Shown here one piece after another: positions 18,956 to 28,083 of a stretch of 64,000 nucleotides of DNA. The stretch is from Haloplanus natans DSM 17983 (GTDB taxonomy: Archaea; Halobacteriota; Halobacteria; Halobacteriales; Haloferacaceae): contig NZ_KE386573.1 in the NCBI RefSeq assembly GCF_000427685.1, positions 3,146,938 through 3,210,937 on the forward strand, read 5' to 3'. The notes below the pieces were generated by a model. The model was given only the letters and a program-made list of their open reading frames with translations. It ran no database searches and had not been told where the DNA came from. The first letter of the stretch is position 1. The number at the start of each line of letters is the position of its first letter. The position numbers and the translations under genes are program-made.

Positions 18956-20584
18956 TTAGTCCCGTCTGTCGCCGAATTCTTCCGTCATTTGCTCTTCGTT
19001 GATCTCGATATCGTCGACCGGGCGATCGCGGATTTCTTCTTTCAATTTCGGGTTGGGGCGGTCGCCAGGATCACGGCCGCCGGACCCACTGTCACCGCTG
19101 AAGTATTTGATTCCGAATAGCGCTGCGAGACTCCCGATGATAGCTGAGACGACGCTGTTCGCCAACCCATCCGGAAGGTCGCCCCCGGAACCACCAGACT
19201 GAGTGGCGATTGGCGTGGCAGTCGGCGTGGCGGTCGGAGTCGCACGGGGTGTAGAATCGTCGCCCTCGTTGCGGGAGTCGGGGGTTCTCGTCCGCGTGGG
19301 TTCCGGCGTTCGGGTGCGAGTTTCAGGGGTTTGGGTGTCCGTGGACGGCACCCCAGGTGGTCCCGGTGGCTCCTGTGCGGGTTCCTCGCCACCTCCCGTC
19401 AATCGCAGCAATTTAGCCTGTTGCGCATCCTCCCAATTTTCCGTTGCGATGACGATATCGTTGTCTACGAGAGTCGGTGACGCCTCGAGGAGATCACCCT
19501 CGTCACGGTCGCCTTCGGTCGTGAACTGCCAGAGAATATCGCCTGTGGAAGCGTCCATCGCAGTGAGACACGTTCTATCGATAGCTCCAGCTAACACGAC
19601 TCCATCGGCGTACGTGACCGACTGGAGGACCTGCCCGGGTTGTTCGGTCGACCAGAGTAAGTCGCCATCTACCGGGTCGAGTGCGTATACGAAATTGTCA
19701 TTGCCGCCGACAAAGACCGTGTCGTCCGCGACTGTCGGTGCAGCGTACGCCTCCGAATCGATCGGATACGACCAGTCGATATCGCCGTCATCACGGTCGA
19801 ACGCGTATACTGTGTTATCCAACCCGCCGGCGAAGACGCGTGTGTCGGTGACGGCGGGTGCACCGTCGACACCATCCTCGGTTTCAGGACTCGTGGCCTC
19901 GGCCCACTCGAGGTCACCTGTGTTGGCATCCCATGCGACGAGTCCGTAGTCGGAATCGCCGACGTAGACGGTTCCATCGACGACAGTCGGTGTCTCCGGC
20001 CGACCCATGTCCCGACGCCAGATCTCGTCGCCATCCGCGGCATCCAAACAAATGAGCTCGTCGGAACCGATGTAGACTCTCCCTTCGACGACTGCTGGGG
20101 CCCTGGGGCCGATTGCATCTCCCGTATCGAATTCCCACTCCAGTTCACCGGAGTCCGCATCGAGACAGTACAGCCATCCATCGTTACTACCGGCGTAGAC
20201 GTAGCCGTCAACGACGGCAGGCGGACTCACAGCTATGTCACCAGTGTCGAACACCCACTCTTCATCCCCCGTACTGACATCGTACGAACGAATCGTCTCA
20301 TCCCTGTTACCGAGGTAAATTGAGCCATTGGTGATGACTGGCGGAGTGCCTGCATCGTCATCGAGCAACGTCGTCCACCTCGCAGCGACATCAGTCGTCG
20401 GAGCGCTCTCACCGCCAGCGTGGCCGGTGTTGTACTGATCGTACCCCAACATCGGGCAGTCGGTGTGTGAGGTAGCCGCAACTGGTGTTGAAGACGTACG
20501 CACGCCGACTGCTGAGGCGAGACCAGTCCCAGCCACGGTTGCTAACCACGAGCGACGGGAAAATCGACCGCCTCCAGCCACCAT
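18956..20584 (-). CDS. PQQ-like beta-propeller protein with C-terminal transmembrane anchor
   Basis: This 542-residue protein has a Tat-type signal (FSRRSWLATVAGTGLASAVG). An eight-bladed PQQ/BamB propeller (~45-420) follows, with repeats such as VYAGSNDGWLYCLDADSGELEWEFDTG. Then come a Pro/Thr-rich stalk (TPTATPTATPIATQ), one membrane helix (LANSVVSAIIGSLAALFGIKYF, ~485-506) and a charged cytosolic tail (KLKEEIRDRPVDDIEINEEQM). A propeller outside, one helix and a tail inside suggest a sensor or receptor linking the exterior to the island's cytosolic proteins; this is inference. The tail has DDIEIN but not the full tail seen in the neighbours. Confidence 0.82.
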   Translation of the reverse strand: MVAGGGRFSRRSWLATVAGTGLASAVGVRTSSTPVAATSHTDCPMLGYDQYNTGHAGGESAPTTDVAARWTTLLDDDAGTPPVITNGSIYLGNRDETIRSYDVSTGDEEWVFDTGDIAVSPPAVVDGYVYAGSNDGWLYCLDADSGELEWEFDTGDAIGPRAPAVVEGRVYIGSDELICLDAADGDEIWRRDMGRPETPTVVDGTVYVGDSDYGLVAWDANTGDLEWAEATSPETEDGVDGAPAVTDTRVFAGGLDNTVYAFDRDDGDIDWSYPIDSEAYAAPTVADDTVFVGGNDNFVYALDPVDGDLLWSTEQPGQVLQSVTYADGVVLAGAIDRTCLTAMDASTGDILWQFTTEGDRDEGDLLEASPTLVDNDIVIATENWEDAQQAKLLRLTGGGEEPAQEPPGPPGVPSTDTQTPETRTRTPEPTRTRTPDSRNEGDDSTPRATPTATPTATPIATQSGGSGGDLPDGLANSVVSAIIGSLAALFGIKYFSGDSGSGGRDPGDRPNPKLKEEIRDRPVDDIEINEEQMTEEFGDRRD

Positions 20585-20761
20585 TGACGTTCGATTTCAA
20601 GATATGTGCGTATAAGAATAGTTCGGTGGATACCATCGGGTCGTGGGGGAGACACGCTGTCCCGATCTACTTCAGAAGTCCACATTTGACCAGTCTACGG
20701 AGAGTACGTCACGAACGGGTCTGCCGCAAGCGTCAATCAACAAAATACGGACGGGAGTGGC

Positions 20762-21913
20762 TCAGAACTCATCGTCGTTCGGCCGTCGTGAGTTGATATC
20801 CTCAGCCGTCCGTTGATTGTCTCGGAGGGATTCGACTGGGAAGTCGGCAGCCTCCTCATCCCGACTGCTGTCGGAAATCGAACGTTCGCTTTGGTGTGTG
20901 GACAGCATCTCCTCCGCACGAATTCGCTCGACGGCTATTTCTGCGGCGTCGCGGATGCCGTCCTCGACCGCCTCGTCCGCGACGATCTCTTCGAGTGTCG
21001 GCAGAGCAGTCTCCTCACCGAGGTGTCCCAGTGCGTGTATGCATTCCCGTCGGTTGTCAGTGGAGTCGTCGGTAGCTTGCTCGGTGAACTCCCGAACCAG
21101 AATTGGGATCAGATCCGGGTGAGTTGCCTTCAGAGACTCGACAGCGTCCGGAGACTCAGAAAGTAACTGACGAAACCCGTCCTTAGCATGATGCCGGAAA
21201 ACGTCTTTTTCGTGCTCTAACATGGTAGACAGATGGTCCAGAAGCACTTCCCGATTGGTGTCTCGGGTTACTGCTTTCTCGATTATTCGACCAACAAAGA
21301 TCATCAGCATGCCGAGATTGTCGTCAGTCTCGATTTGAGTCAACAGTCGGTCGAGATACGGTTCGATCACCTCGAAATCTTCTTCGATTACGCTGCAAAT
21401 GCACGTCTCTGCCCGATCCCGAACCAGATCGTTTTCGTGCTCTAAAGCCCGTATTAGGGAGTCCAGAATTTGCTCGTATTCCGACGGGCGGTTATACGCC
21501 ATCAACGTATTAGCCGCTAATTCCTGTATCTCGGTATCGTCGTCGTATAACAGAGTCACGATAGTTGGAAGACCGTCGGCTAATTCGGGAGAATCGTTCA
21601 ACTGATTCAAAACGGTAAGGCCTACCCTCCGGCAGAGTGAATTCGGTTCTTCGATAAGATCGAGAAGCCCCGGGATCGCCGGTCGGACCCAAGTGGGTTC
21701 GCTCTCAGCGATCGCCCCCAACGCCAGAGCTGCAGTAAGTCGTTCTGTTTGGTCTCCGTCATCGAGGCGGTCTACGAAACCGGGAATTGCCCCGCGAAAC
21801 TCCTTCGGGTTCTCATTAATTCGGTCTAATATATTTCGAACTCCCTCAGGCGTTCCCGGGTTTCTGCCCTCTCCGTCGTGATCTGAGTGTTTATCAGGAT
21901 TACGGTCAACCAT
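20762..21913 (-). CDS. HEAT-repeat protein with shared RTAEDIN tail
   Basis: This 383-residue protein is built of HEAT-like helix pairs, e.g. ERLTAALALGAIAESEPTWVRPAIPGLLDLI, LADGLPTIVTLLYDDDTEIQELAANTL, and ECIHALGHLGEETALPTLEEIV. A polar linker (~340-365) leads to the terminal tail QRTAEDINSRRPNDDEF. The same tail closes the proteins at 22160, 23072, 24697 and 32379, which have unrelated bodies. Codons in the tail differ between copies, so conservation is at the protein level. I infer an adaptor whose tail is a docking signal; no enzymatic motif is visible. Confidence 0.78.
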   Translation of the reverse strand: MVDRNPDKHSDHDGEGRNPGTPEGVRNILDRINENPKEFRGAIPGFVDRLDDGDQTERLTAALALGAIAESEPTWVRPAIPGLLDLIEEPNSLCRRVGLTVLNQLNDSPELADGLPTIVTLLYDDDTEIQELAANTLMAYNRPSEYEQILDSLIRALEHENDLVRDRAETCICSVIEEDFEVIEPYLDRLLTQIETDDNLGMLMIFVGRIIEKAVTRDTNREVLLDHLSTMLEHEKDVFRHHAKDGFRQLLSESPDAVESLKATHPDLIPILVREFTEQATDDSTDNRRECIHALGHLGEETALPTLEEIVADEAVEDGIRDAAEIAVERIRAEEMLSTHQSERSISDSSRDEEAADFPVESLRDNQRTAEDINSRRPNDDEF

Positions 21914-22159
21914 AGTATTAGTTCGGCGAGATCATATCCTACCGCATCACTTCATTCAGTCCGCGTGAACACATTGGGTACACATTTCTGATCAACCAAT
22001 GTCATTGTTTGGGCAGTATTAGAATGACAATATACAATAGTATAAGTCGAGTCCCCGGGAGATTCATCGAGGACCTAACCCCCCGCCCTCAGTTGTAAGT
22101 GAGCGTCATGTAACGGGGGCGCTCCATCGCAACACCAGTCAACAATAGCGGGTAGTGAG

Positions 22160-23017
22160 TCAATTCTCGTCGTCGGGGCGTCGTGTGTTGATGTCGTCCG
22201 CACTCCGTCTCGGTCGCTGGATCGTCTCGAGTTCCGGTTGTGGAGTGGATCGGTCGTTGGAATCAGAATTAGAATTGGAATCGGAGGTCTCTTGATGGCT
22301 GTTTTCGTGAGTCTGCCAATACTCAAACGTGAACAGTGTAACGCACGCCAGAGCGAGAACAACAATTCCGACTTGTCGAATCGCTCCAAGCCGATGCGCG
22401 GCCATTCCAGAGACCAACCCGATAATTGGAGAGACGAAAAAGAGAGTACACAAGATGAGCGCGCAGTTTCGGGTAGAGAACTTCCACCCCTCACGGATTC
22501 CTAATTTACTAAATATCGCCACACTGGAGTACAAAAACAGCAGCAGGAATATCCCCTCGGTCGCACTGCGACTCTTAGCGGTGTCGGTGAATGGACTGAT
22601 CTGAATATATACATCGATTGGGTCTGCTATCGACAGATGGAAATGGATAATAGCAAATATCGACGCCAAAATTACTATCGATGAAATAATATCTATCCGA
22701 CTCATATCGAAATATCCAAAGATTTTGTCAGATATCATATAAAAATTAACAAATATAAATGCACCAGCAAGCAAGGCACTTGCTAGTTGGAAGATCGCGT
22801 GGAGAAGCGCAGGAATCGGATCACCATATAGGAGATAGGTAGTCGGAGATTGAACAATTGGGACTCGTTGTAGGGACGACCAATATGTTAGAGCACTAAT
22901 TAGAGCGAGATCCGATAGGAGGCTCAGTATAAAGCTATCATCGACGTGTGAACGTGTCCTCAGAACTGAACTAAGGGGGAGTGCAGTATATGCGAAAACT
23001 GCCAAGGCGGTATTCAT
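22160..23017 (-). CDS. seven-helix membrane protein with shared tail
   Basis: This 285-residue protein has about seven hydrophobic helices (first ~1-20, last ~215-234: QVGIVVLALACVTLFTFEYW). A Ser/Asn-rich linker (SDSNSNSDSNDRSTPQ) follows, then the terminal tail RPRRSADDINTRRPDDEN. No transporter or enzyme family is recognised. DNA here is visibly AT-rich with codon use unlike the flanking chromosome, a sign of transfer. Its tail links it to the island's HEAT and TPR proteins and would sit on the same side as their soluble tails if the C-terminus is cytosolic. Confidence 0.72.
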   Translation of the reverse strand: MNTALAVFAYTALPLSSVLRTRSHVDDSFILSLLSDLALISALTYWSSLQRVPIVQSPTTYLLYGDPIPALLHAIFQLASALLAGAFIFVNFYMISDKIFGYFDMSRIDIISSIVILASIFAIIHFHLSIADPIDVYIQISPFTDTAKSRSATEGIFLLLFLYSSVAIFSKLGIREGWKFSTRNCALILCTLFFVSPIIGLVSGMAAHRLGAIRQVGIVVLALACVTLFTFEYWQTHENSHQETSDSNSNSDSNDRSTPQPELETIQRPRRSADDINTRRPDDEN

Positions 23018-23071
23018 ATGCGAATCCGCCGCTGTCCGTTCCTGAGAAAATTAGCCCCTAGGAAACACGTC

Positions 23072-23308
23072 TCAAATTCTATCATTCTTCGGGCGTCGAG
23101 TATTGATATCGACCACGGATCTCGATTGCAGGGTCGTCTCAAGTTTCAGTTGAGAGTTATCCGATCGAACGGCGCCTGGCTTCCCACTTGAATGGTCTTC
23201 AGGATCTTCTTTGACAGCAATAAGAAAGTCACGAATCCGTGTGATGGACGGATGAGGAATCGAAACCACCGATATCGGCATCAGCGCAATCCTCACAGCC
23301 CAGACCAT
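23072..23308 (-). CDS. 78-residue protein with shared tail (possibly truncated)
   Basis: A short frame, MVWAVRIALMPISVVSIPHP, then a polar stretch, ends SRSVVDINTRRPKNDRI, clearly the island tail in a divergent form (VV for AE). The hydrophobic N-terminus could be one weak helix. It lies directly upstream of the seven-helix gene, same strand, ~54 bp away. It may be a genuine small tail carrier or the leftover C-terminus of a deleted membrane protein; the short hydrophobic start favours a remnant. Confidence 0.5.
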   Translation of the reverse strand: MVWAVRIALMPISVVSIPHPSITRIRDFLIAVKEDPEDHSSGKPGAVRSDNSQLKLETTLQSRSVVDINTRRPKNDRI

Positions 23309-23390
23309 ACACCCGAAATCCAGCTACTGACAAATATATGTTACGTAGGTGGGAAAACGAATAAAAAGATGTCTGACAAACTTATGTCTG

Positions 23391-24551
23391 ATGACAGGGG
23401 TTGATCTGGAACGGGTCGAGGATAACCCGGTTCGATACTGGCGGGCCCAACAACGTGAGATCGAGGGTGCACTGGGTGCGTCCGATACCACAACTCGCCA
23501 GTACGGTAGCTATGCGTTCGTCAAAGCTGCCAAGGCGGGGGCAGTCCAAGATCTTCCCTCCTCGTTTGTGCGACTCGCACGGAATCACGTGACTGCGGAG
23601 GATACAGATACGCGTGTTAATGTGATCGGTGGCATCGGTGGGACGCTGATTTTCGCCGACTCGGATACTCGGCGCCGACTGGTGGATCCGTCGTTAGTCA
23701 CGGAATTGGCGTCGGCAGCAACCACAGTCGAACAGGACTTGAGCGAGAACGCCTTGCTGACGCTTTCGGAGGTCGCATTGGAGTGGCCCGACCTCCTAGT
23801 CGACCATCCCGTCACGATCGACACCTGTGTCGAGAAGATGGCGGGATCGGGAAAGCGGGCGACGTATGCGGCGTTATCACTGGCCAACGTCGCGTACCAC
23901 GACCCCGACGCCGTCGCGCCGTACTTCCAGAAGTTCCGGATGTTTATCGATCCTGCCGTCGATGAACGGCAACTGGCGGCTCTCATATACTGTCTCGCAC
24001 AGACCGTTCCGCAACGGACCCTCGACGAAGGGGAGGTCGACGCAGTGATGACAGCAATCGACTACTGCAGTCAGTGTTTGCTCGAAGGCAAAGGGTCCCA
24101 AGCGCTGCGAACACTGGTGATCGAGTCAATGGCGGTGTTGGCTCAGCGATGGCCACGGGCGATCCTCGAAACGCCCGTCACGGAACTCGTCGAAACCGTC
24201 CTGTCCTGGGGCAACTCGAGTGGCCTGAGCGCCGGCGAGACGACACGAGAGGATCAGACACCACTATCGGAGGCCGAGGCCGCGATCAAACTGGCCACCG
24301 CCCTGCCGAAATCAGCCGTCGACCTCGATGGGCAGATGTTGCTGGCGATCGAGGGAGCGACCGAAGACCCAGAAGTCGAGAAGGCTGCCACCAAACTCAG
24401 AAAAAACGTCGGAACGCTCACCGTCGAGAGCATGTTCGAGCGGTTAGTCGTCGAAATCGAACATCTCGATGAGTTCATCTCAGTCGATATCAACAACAGC
24501 AGGAACATCAACTTCAACTCGCCGAACGCGAGCAACGTCTACTACGAGTAG
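23391..24551 (+). CDS. HEAT-like repeat protein with NINF-type tail (paralog of 17727)
   Basis: This 386-residue helical-repeat protein aligns end-to-end with the one at 17727. The alignment of DLERVEDNPVRYWRAQQREI supports the ATG at 23391 rather than a start 14 codons upstream. ARM/HEAT-like helices continue to ~350 (e.g. RATYAALSLANVAYHDPDAVAPYF). The protein ends with ISVDINNSRNINF, then NSPNASNVYYE, a beta-type tail also found at 17727 and 31761. No catalytic motif is evident. It is the only plus-strand gene within an otherwise minus-strand block, so it has its own promoter in the AT-rich DNA just upstream. Confidence 0.72.
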   Translation: MTGVDLERVEDNPVRYWRAQQREIEGALGASDTTTRQYGSYAFVKAAKAGAVQDLPSSFVRLARNHVTAEDTDTRVNVIGGIGGTLIFADSDTRRRLVDPSLVTELASAATTVEQDLSENALLTLSEVALEWPDLLVDHPVTIDTCVEKMAGSGKRATYAALSLANVAYHDPDAVAPYFQKFRMFIDPAVDERQLAALIYCLAQTVPQRTLDEGEVDAVMTAIDYCSQCLLEGKGSQALRTLVIESMAVLAQRWPRAILETPVTELVETVLSWGNSSGLSAGETTREDQTPLSEAEAAIKLATALPKSAVDLDGQMLLAIEGATEDPEVEKAATKLRKNVGTLTVESMFERLVVEIEHLDEFISVDINNSRNINFNSPNASNVYYE

Positions 24552-24696
24552 TTGGCTGTCAGTTAGAGATGTCGTATACTGTTTGAGACAGCAGATAGGT
24601 GGTTGCCGCTCTTAACACACCCCTCCGATCCAGAGGTGGGATTTCTCTGCCCCCGAGGAATCCGTTGATTCCACCTGCTGTCCGGTCTCGTCCCTA

Positions 24697-26031
24697 TCAG
24701 AGATCATCATCTGGGCGGCGGTCGGCAATATCTTCAGCGGTTCGCCGCGTATTCTGGATTGGTTCGAACGGAGAGTCGTCGATGCCCTCTTCAAACGTTG
24801 GAACTTCGTCAGACTCAGACTCGGGGTGAACGATGTCATCGAGATCGAACTGCCTGATATGATCCCGCGCTTCACTTTCGTCGAATCCGGAACTCAGTAA
24901 TGCCACGTAGTGTATGTGAGCCCCGCTGTGATTCGAATCACGGTCAATAACCTCCTTGAAGTGAGTTCGGGCTGTGTGGTATTCCCCGAATTTTTCGACC
25001 AATAGACAGGCATAAATATAGTGAGCATCGGTTCGCTCCCAATGGATTTCGAGAGCTTTCTCTAAGTGAGTTCGAACGATATCGTACTCCTCACTTTCCC
25101 TAAATAGCGGGCGAGCGAGGTCTTCGTGTGTCCCAGTGCGCCCCGACTCTACTCGAATGTTCCTATCATAGTATGTTCGGTCGATGGAGAATTCATCAAA
25201 TTCGCACCCCAACGTAAGTGCGTACATATAGTGAGCGTCGGCATTCTCAGGATCGTGATCGATGGCACGCTCTAGATGATCTCGGGCGGATTCGTACGCC
25301 TGTTCAACCTGAATCAGTGTCACTGCATAATGGAGATGTGCGTTAGCATGTCCGGGATCGAGTTGAATTGCCCTCTCGTAGTGAGTCAGGGCAGTTTCCA
25401 AGTCTGCAATCTCGTTGTCCGATAGGAGGCAGGCGTAGTGGTAGTGATATTTGGCATTCTCCGAGTCGTGTTTGATGGCGTTCTCGAACTGGACCCGTGC
25501 CGACTCGGTTTCACCCATCCTCTGGGCTAAGAAGAGCCCATAATTAAAACGGCCGCTGGCGTTCTCTGGATTTATCTCAATGGCTTTCTCGTAGTGGACT
25601 CGTACCTTCTCACCTTCCTGATATTCGTGGAGCAATAAATCCGCATACGAATAATGTGCCTCAGCATTCCAGGGGTTGATTTTAATCACTCGTTCGAAAC
25701 GTTTCCGAAGCCTGTCGGGGCCAGACTTCGCATAAGAAAAAACTGTAATAGAGGCCATAGAGAGGTACATAGCAAAAATGGCATCATCCGGATTGCCCGA
25801 TGAGAGGAACCGTTCTCCAATGGCGGCGGAGATTAAAAAGAGACCGCCGTAGATCACCAGTTGAATGAGTAGGAGCAACACTATGAACAGACCTGTACCT
25901 GTCAGGAGTCTATTTTTGTTAATGTCGTAGCCCAGGACTACGTCTATCGGAAGATGGTACCTCCATATCAAATATCCTGCTATCAGGGAAGTAACAAAAC
26001 CGGGGACAATTCCCAAAATATCCACTGCCAC
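24697..26031 (-). CDS. membrane-anchored TPR protein with shared tail
   Basis: This 444-residue protein has two or three N-terminal hydrophobic helices (VPGFVTSLIAGYLIWRYHLP; GTGLFIVLLLLIQLVIYGGLFLISAA). Eight or so tetratricopeptide repeats follow, with the typical NPENAxAHYxYAxLL/ARxHxExAIExDP pattern (residues ~110-400). It ends NTRRTAEDIADRRPDDDL, the shared island tail with AD replacing NT. The TPR solenoid would lie in the cytosol as a membrane-tethered binding platform. It pairs functionally with the soluble TPR protein at 32379, which carries the same tail. Confidence 0.78.
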   Translation of the reverse strand: MAVDILGIVPGFVTSLIAGYLIWRYHLPIDVVLGYDINKNRLLTGTGLFIVLLLLIQLVIYGGLFLISAAIGERFLSSGNPDDAIFAMYLSMASITVFSYAKSGPDRLRKRFERVIKINPWNAEAHYSYADLLLHEYQEGEKVRVHYEKAIEINPENASGRFNYGLFLAQRMGETESARVQFENAIKHDSENAKYHYHYACLLSDNEIADLETALTHYERAIQLDPGHANAHLHYAVTLIQVEQAYESARDHLERAIDHDPENADAHYMYALTLGCEFDEFSIDRTYYDRNIRVESGRTGTHEDLARPLFRESEEYDIVRTHLEKALEIHWERTDAHYIYACLLVEKFGEYHTARTHFKEVIDRDSNHSGAHIHYVALLSSGFDESEARDHIRQFDLDDIVHPESESDEVPTFEEGIDDSPFEPIQNTRRTAEDIADRRPDDDL

Positions 26032-26106
26032 TGTATCAGATATGTCACTTCTGTGTGCGCTTAAATGTACTGTGAGTATAGAACAGCTACTTATGTCAAA
26101 TTCTCG

Positions 26107-28083
26107 TCAATCGCAATTCCGAAGGTCGAGATAGAGATCGTCGGCACGTTGTCGCCTCATCCCGACCCCTTCGTCCTCTAGGCGTGCGAAGGCACGCGTC
26201 ACGGTGTACTCGTCGAACTCCGTCTCGGCGACGACGGTGTCGACGGAGACGTAGTCAACCACACCGACGTACTGCTCGCGAATCGTCTCGACGCAGTTGC
26301 TGGTTACCTCACTGCGCGTCTGGAACGAGAACAGGGTCGCGTTGGCGTCGAGGAGGCGTTCAGTTTCGTCGTAAACGACCGAGCGCTCGTGAAGATCGAC
26401 CAGAACCAAGCCAACCTGTCGACTGAACGAGACGGCGTTCCCCCGGGCGACGGCAGTTTCGACCGCATCCGTCCACCCGGTCGGTGACGCAACGGCCAAG
26501 AGATGGGGCGTATCTTCGCCTTCCGCCCTCCGGACGACATCGTTGACCACTTCGAGGAGATCCGCCTGGGTTGCCGGGCGGTCGTCGCCGCCGTACCGGG
26601 CGAACGTTTCGAGATGGGGATGCACCCAGAGTTCGAGGACGAGTCGACGACGAGTGGAGAGCGAGAGTCGTCCGGACTCGCCGAGGACGAACCGCGATCG
26701 CCGGCCGAGGGGGTACTGACCGAGAACCGCATCCACCTCGTCGGGATCCTCACGATGCTCCGAGAGGAGTTGCCGCATCGTCTGCCGATCGTCCGTCCGA
26801 GAGTGGTGGTCACGCCAATAGGTGGAGTCGGCAGTGAACGTATTGCCTCCAGGGAGAGCGATCTCCGGACTCTCGTGGACTGCCGTTTCGAACCGGCTGG
26901 AGTAATCGAATTCGGCGATTCGCGCTTCGGTCGCGTACACCGTCTCGGTCGTCTCGCCCTCGCGATCCGGTAACTCTCCGCGTTCGAGCGCCGATTGGTC
27001 GGCCTGGAGTTCCTCGCGTGTGGCTTCGAGTTCCGCGCGTTCGGCCCGGAGTTCAGACACCTGCGCCTCGATTTCGGCTTTTTGCTCACGAAGTTGTTCC
27101 AGTTGGTCGGCGAGCAACTGTTCGTACTGGTCGTCGACGTCGCCGTCCGAAATCGTGGTTTCCAACTCGTCGATGGTGCCCTCCAGCGACGAGAGTTTCT
27201 CGCGATGTGTATCGATCCGGTCGCGTAGCGACTCTTGATGCTCCTGCTGGCGTTCGAGTAGGGTATTGACGCGTTCGAGGAGTGTGTCGATTCGCTGTGA
27301 ATCGACTCCACTACCGGAGTCGAACGTGAGTCGATGGAGTTCGTCCGTCAGTTCACGGCGCTCGTCGCGGATACTCTGGTGAAGCGACTGTGAGAGTTCG
27401 TCCAGCGAATCTTCGACGACAGCGGCCAGTTCGTCGGTTATCGTAGCCCGCTGATTAGCGGCCTCGGCAGCTTCGAGGACGGCGTCTTCCATCTCGTCGG
27501 TGACGTTTGGCAGGCCGTTGTACCGCATGTACAGGCCGACTGCCTCCTGGAGGCGATCCAATCGCTCTTTGGTCAACTCTTCGACCGCCGCCATCTGTGC
27601 CTCATCGAGTTCGGAGTGGGTTCCAGTCAGCGCTTCGTTGAGAGCGTTGAGTTGTGGAGCCACCTCCTCGCGGATGAGATCGTACAGTTTCCCATCCTGA
27701 CTGGCGATTCGCCGCTGGAGCGTCTCGCTGTCGGCGTCGTATACACTGTACTGCCGATAGCCGTCCAGTTCCAACATTTTCTCCAACACGCTATCCGGAT
27801 ACTGGGCGGCGATGGTCCCACTGGCACCCTGATCCGCGTAGTCCGCCGCCCCGAGCACGAGGCGCGCCTTGTCTATCACGAGAGTGAGTTCGTCGCAGAG
27901 GTCCTTGTCTGGAAGTTCCCCGCTCCGATACGCATCTCGGACGTTCTCCCGACACTCGAGGAGGGTCGTATGTTCCTCACGTCGGGACGGCCCCTTCGAG
28001 GACCGCTCCCAGTTCTTGATACCGTCGTTGATGATCAGCTCCGCCGTTCGTCGACACCGGCCCAAGTTGCCGAACTCGCTCAT
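26107..28083 (-). CDS. large coiled-coil protein with C-terminal winged-helix-like domain
   Basis: This 658-residue protein is helical at the N-terminus. A long coiled coil follows (~220-375), rich in heptads such as QYEQLLADQLEQLREQKAEIEAQVSELRAERAELE, then an alpha/beta region (~400-575, TPHLLAVASPTGWTDAVETAV...VGLVLVDLHERSVVYD). It ends with a winged-helix-like segment (VSVDTVVAETEFDEYTVTRAFARLEDEGVGMRRQ). Its start overlaps the stop of the upstream gene as TAATG, so the two are coupled. Function is not recognised. A DNA- or protein-binding role on a filamentous scaffold is possible. Confidence 0.7.
   Translation of the reverse strand: MSEFGNLGRCRRTAELIINDGIKNWERSSKGPSRREEHTTLLECRENVRDAYRSGELPDKDLCDELTLVIDKARLVLGAADYADQGASGTIAAQYPDSVLEKMLELDGYRQYSVYDADSETLQRRIASQDGKLYDLIREEVAPQLNALNEALTGTHSELDEAQMAAVEELTKERLDRLQEAVGLYMRYNGLPNVTDEMEDAVLEAAEAANQRATITDELAAVVEDSLDELSQSLHQSIRDERRELTDELHRLTFDSGSGVDSQRIDTLLERVNTLLERQQEHQESLRDRIDTHREKLSSLEGTIDELETTISDGDVDDQYEQLLADQLEQLREQKAEIEAQVSELRAERAELEATREELQADQSALERGELPDREGETTETVYATEARIAEFDYSSRFETAVHESPEIALPGGNTFTADSTYWRDHHSRTDDRQTMRQLLSEHREDPDEVDAVLGQYPLGRRSRFVLGESGRLSLSTRRRLVLELWVHPHLETFARYGGDDRPATQADLLEVVNDVVRRAEGEDTPHLLAVASPTGWTDAVETAVARGNAVSFSRQVGLVLVDLHERSVVYDETERLLDANATLFSFQTRSEVTSNCVETIREQYVGVVDYVSVDTVVAETEFDEYTVTRAFARLEDEGVGMRRQRADDLYLDLRNCD

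Noticed and set aside
26107-28083. N-terminal GRCRRTAELIINDG as a further copy of the island tail
   Set aside because: Only RRTAE matches, it is at the N-terminus, and the INTRRP half is absent; probably coincidence.
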